From DAOUMU01 sp034409055 (lineage in GTDB: Bacteria; Chloroflexota; Anaerolineae; 4572-78; J111): DNA of 5,388 nt. The stretch's first letter is position 1. The number at the start of each line of letters is the position of its first letter. The notes under the pieces were generated by a model. It was given only the letters and a program-made list of their open reading frames with translations, ran no database searches and had not been told where the DNA came from. This document shows, one piece after another, positions 4,673 to 5,388 of this stretch. A program made the translations under genes and the position numbers. The stretch is taken from the NCBI GenBank assembly GCA_034409055.1, contig DAOUMU010000371.1:1-5388 (forward strand), read 5' to 3'.

Positions 4673-5388
4673 ATGTCCACCCCAATTTTAGCCACCAAAC
4701 TCTATATCCCGCCCGCCCGTCCCAAACTCGTCCCTCGCCCGCGCCTGATTGAACGACTGAATGAGGGTCTGCACCGAAAACTGACCCTCATCTCTGCTCC
4801 GGCCGGCTTTGGCAAAACAACGTTGGCCGGCGATTGGCTGCGGCAACTAAACGTACCCGCCGCCTGGGTATCGCTGGACGAAAGCGATAACGACCCCACC
4901 TCCTTCCTGACCTACTTCATCACTGCTTTCCAGCAGATTAACCCCTCCATCGGTCAAGCGGCCCAGGCGATGCTTCAATCTCCCCCAGCGCCTCCTCTTG
5001 AAACATTGATAACGACCCTCATCAACGACATTTTAGCTGCCTTCACCGACACCCGGTGTGTGCTTGTTCTCGACGATTACCACGTCATTGAGACCCAACC
5101 CATCCACGATGCCCTCACCTTCCTGCTCGATCACCTGCCGCCCCAGATGCATCTGGTTATCATCACTCGCTCCGACCCGTTCTTACCCTTGTCTCGTTTG
5201 CGCGCCCGGGATAAGGTGACCGACATCCGCGCGGACGATTTGCGCTTCTCGCCCCAGGAGACAACGACCTTCCTCAACCAGGTGATGGGCCTGACGCTAT
5301 CCAGTAATCAAGTTACTACCTTAGAATCCCGCACCGAAGGCTGGATTGCCGGTCTACAACTCGCGGCGCTTGCAATGCAAGCGCCGCC
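4673..5388 (+). CDS. LuxR/MalT-family STAND ATPase transcriptional regulator, N-terminal part
   Basis: The frame is open to the right edge, so only the first 238 residues are visible. MalT-type regulators are usually about 900 residues: an NTPase, a winged helix, TPR-like sensor repeats and a C-terminal LuxR helix-turn-helix. Here the conserved N-terminus ILATKLYIPPARP is followed by LVPRPRLIERLN (19-30). Walker A is APAGFGKTT (42-50), Walker B is VLVLDDYH (130-137), the LVIITRSDP sensor-like motif is at 161-169, and GWIAGLQLAALA (223-234) begins the winged-helix part. The ATG at 4673 is the only usable start because the frame has a stop at 4628 and no other start codon after it. The protein should bind ATP, sense a ligand through its C-terminal part and activate transcription. 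The target and ligand cannot be read here. The gene lies just outside the attC cluster and has its own promoter. Confidence 0.9.
   Translation, partial: MSTPILATKLYIPPARPKLVPRPRLIERLNEGLHRKLTLISAPAGFGKTTLAGDWLRQLNVPAAWVSLDESDNDPTSFLTYFITAFQQINPSIGQAAQAMLQSPPAPPLETLITTLINDILAAFTDTRCVLVLDDYHVIETQPIHDALTFLLDHLPPQMHLVIITRSDPFLPLSRLRARDKVTDIRADDLRFSPQETTTFLNQVMGLTLSSNQVTTLESRTEGWIAGLQLAALAMQAP

Overview
The window most likely comes from a Chloroflexota-type bacterium (Anaerolineae, Caldilineae or relatives). The main clue is the right-edge gene, an LuxR/MalT-type STAND ATPase whose N-terminus is of the kind abundant in that phylum. A pentapeptide-repeat protein and a large flotillin-like protein, both also common in filamentous Chloroflexota and cyanobacteria, fit this. 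The assignment is inference from gene style; no rRNA or marker gene is present. All credible genes are on the + strand.

Left part (1-2813): the 3' end of a pentapeptide-repeat gene enters from the left edge. About 350 bases without a convincing gene follow. Then comes a complete 671-residue SPFH/band-7 (flotillin-like) membrane protein with a three-times-repeated N-terminal module and a long C-terminal coiled coil.

Middle part (2814-4595): this looks like accessory DNA. A 147-bp element with 28-bp imperfect inverted termini (2847-2993, MITE-like) sits directly against the 5' end of a small membrane/coiled-coil protein gene, whose natural start seems to be missing. After that gene comes a long attC-like palindrome (3465-3588). 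It is followed by a DHRS1-like short-chain dehydrogenase gene, and then by a textbook 70-bp attC site (4526-4595). The two attC sites point the same way. The dehydrogenase gene between them has the structure of an intact integron gene cassette (3583-4589): its first six bases are the exact complement of the R'' box of its own attC. No integron integrase is in the window, so this is a small attC cluster, or the end of a larger array.

Right part (4596-5388): the MalT-like regulator gene starts at 4673 and runs off the right edge. A perfect TATAAT box ends six bases before its only usable ATG, which predicts a leaderless mRNA.

The genes do not form one pathway. The pentapeptide, flotillin-like and MalT-like genes look like resident genome, and the middle section looks like an insertion hotspot of cassette plus MITE-like DNA. 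The most interesting signal is this integron-type cassette in a probable Chloroflexota background.
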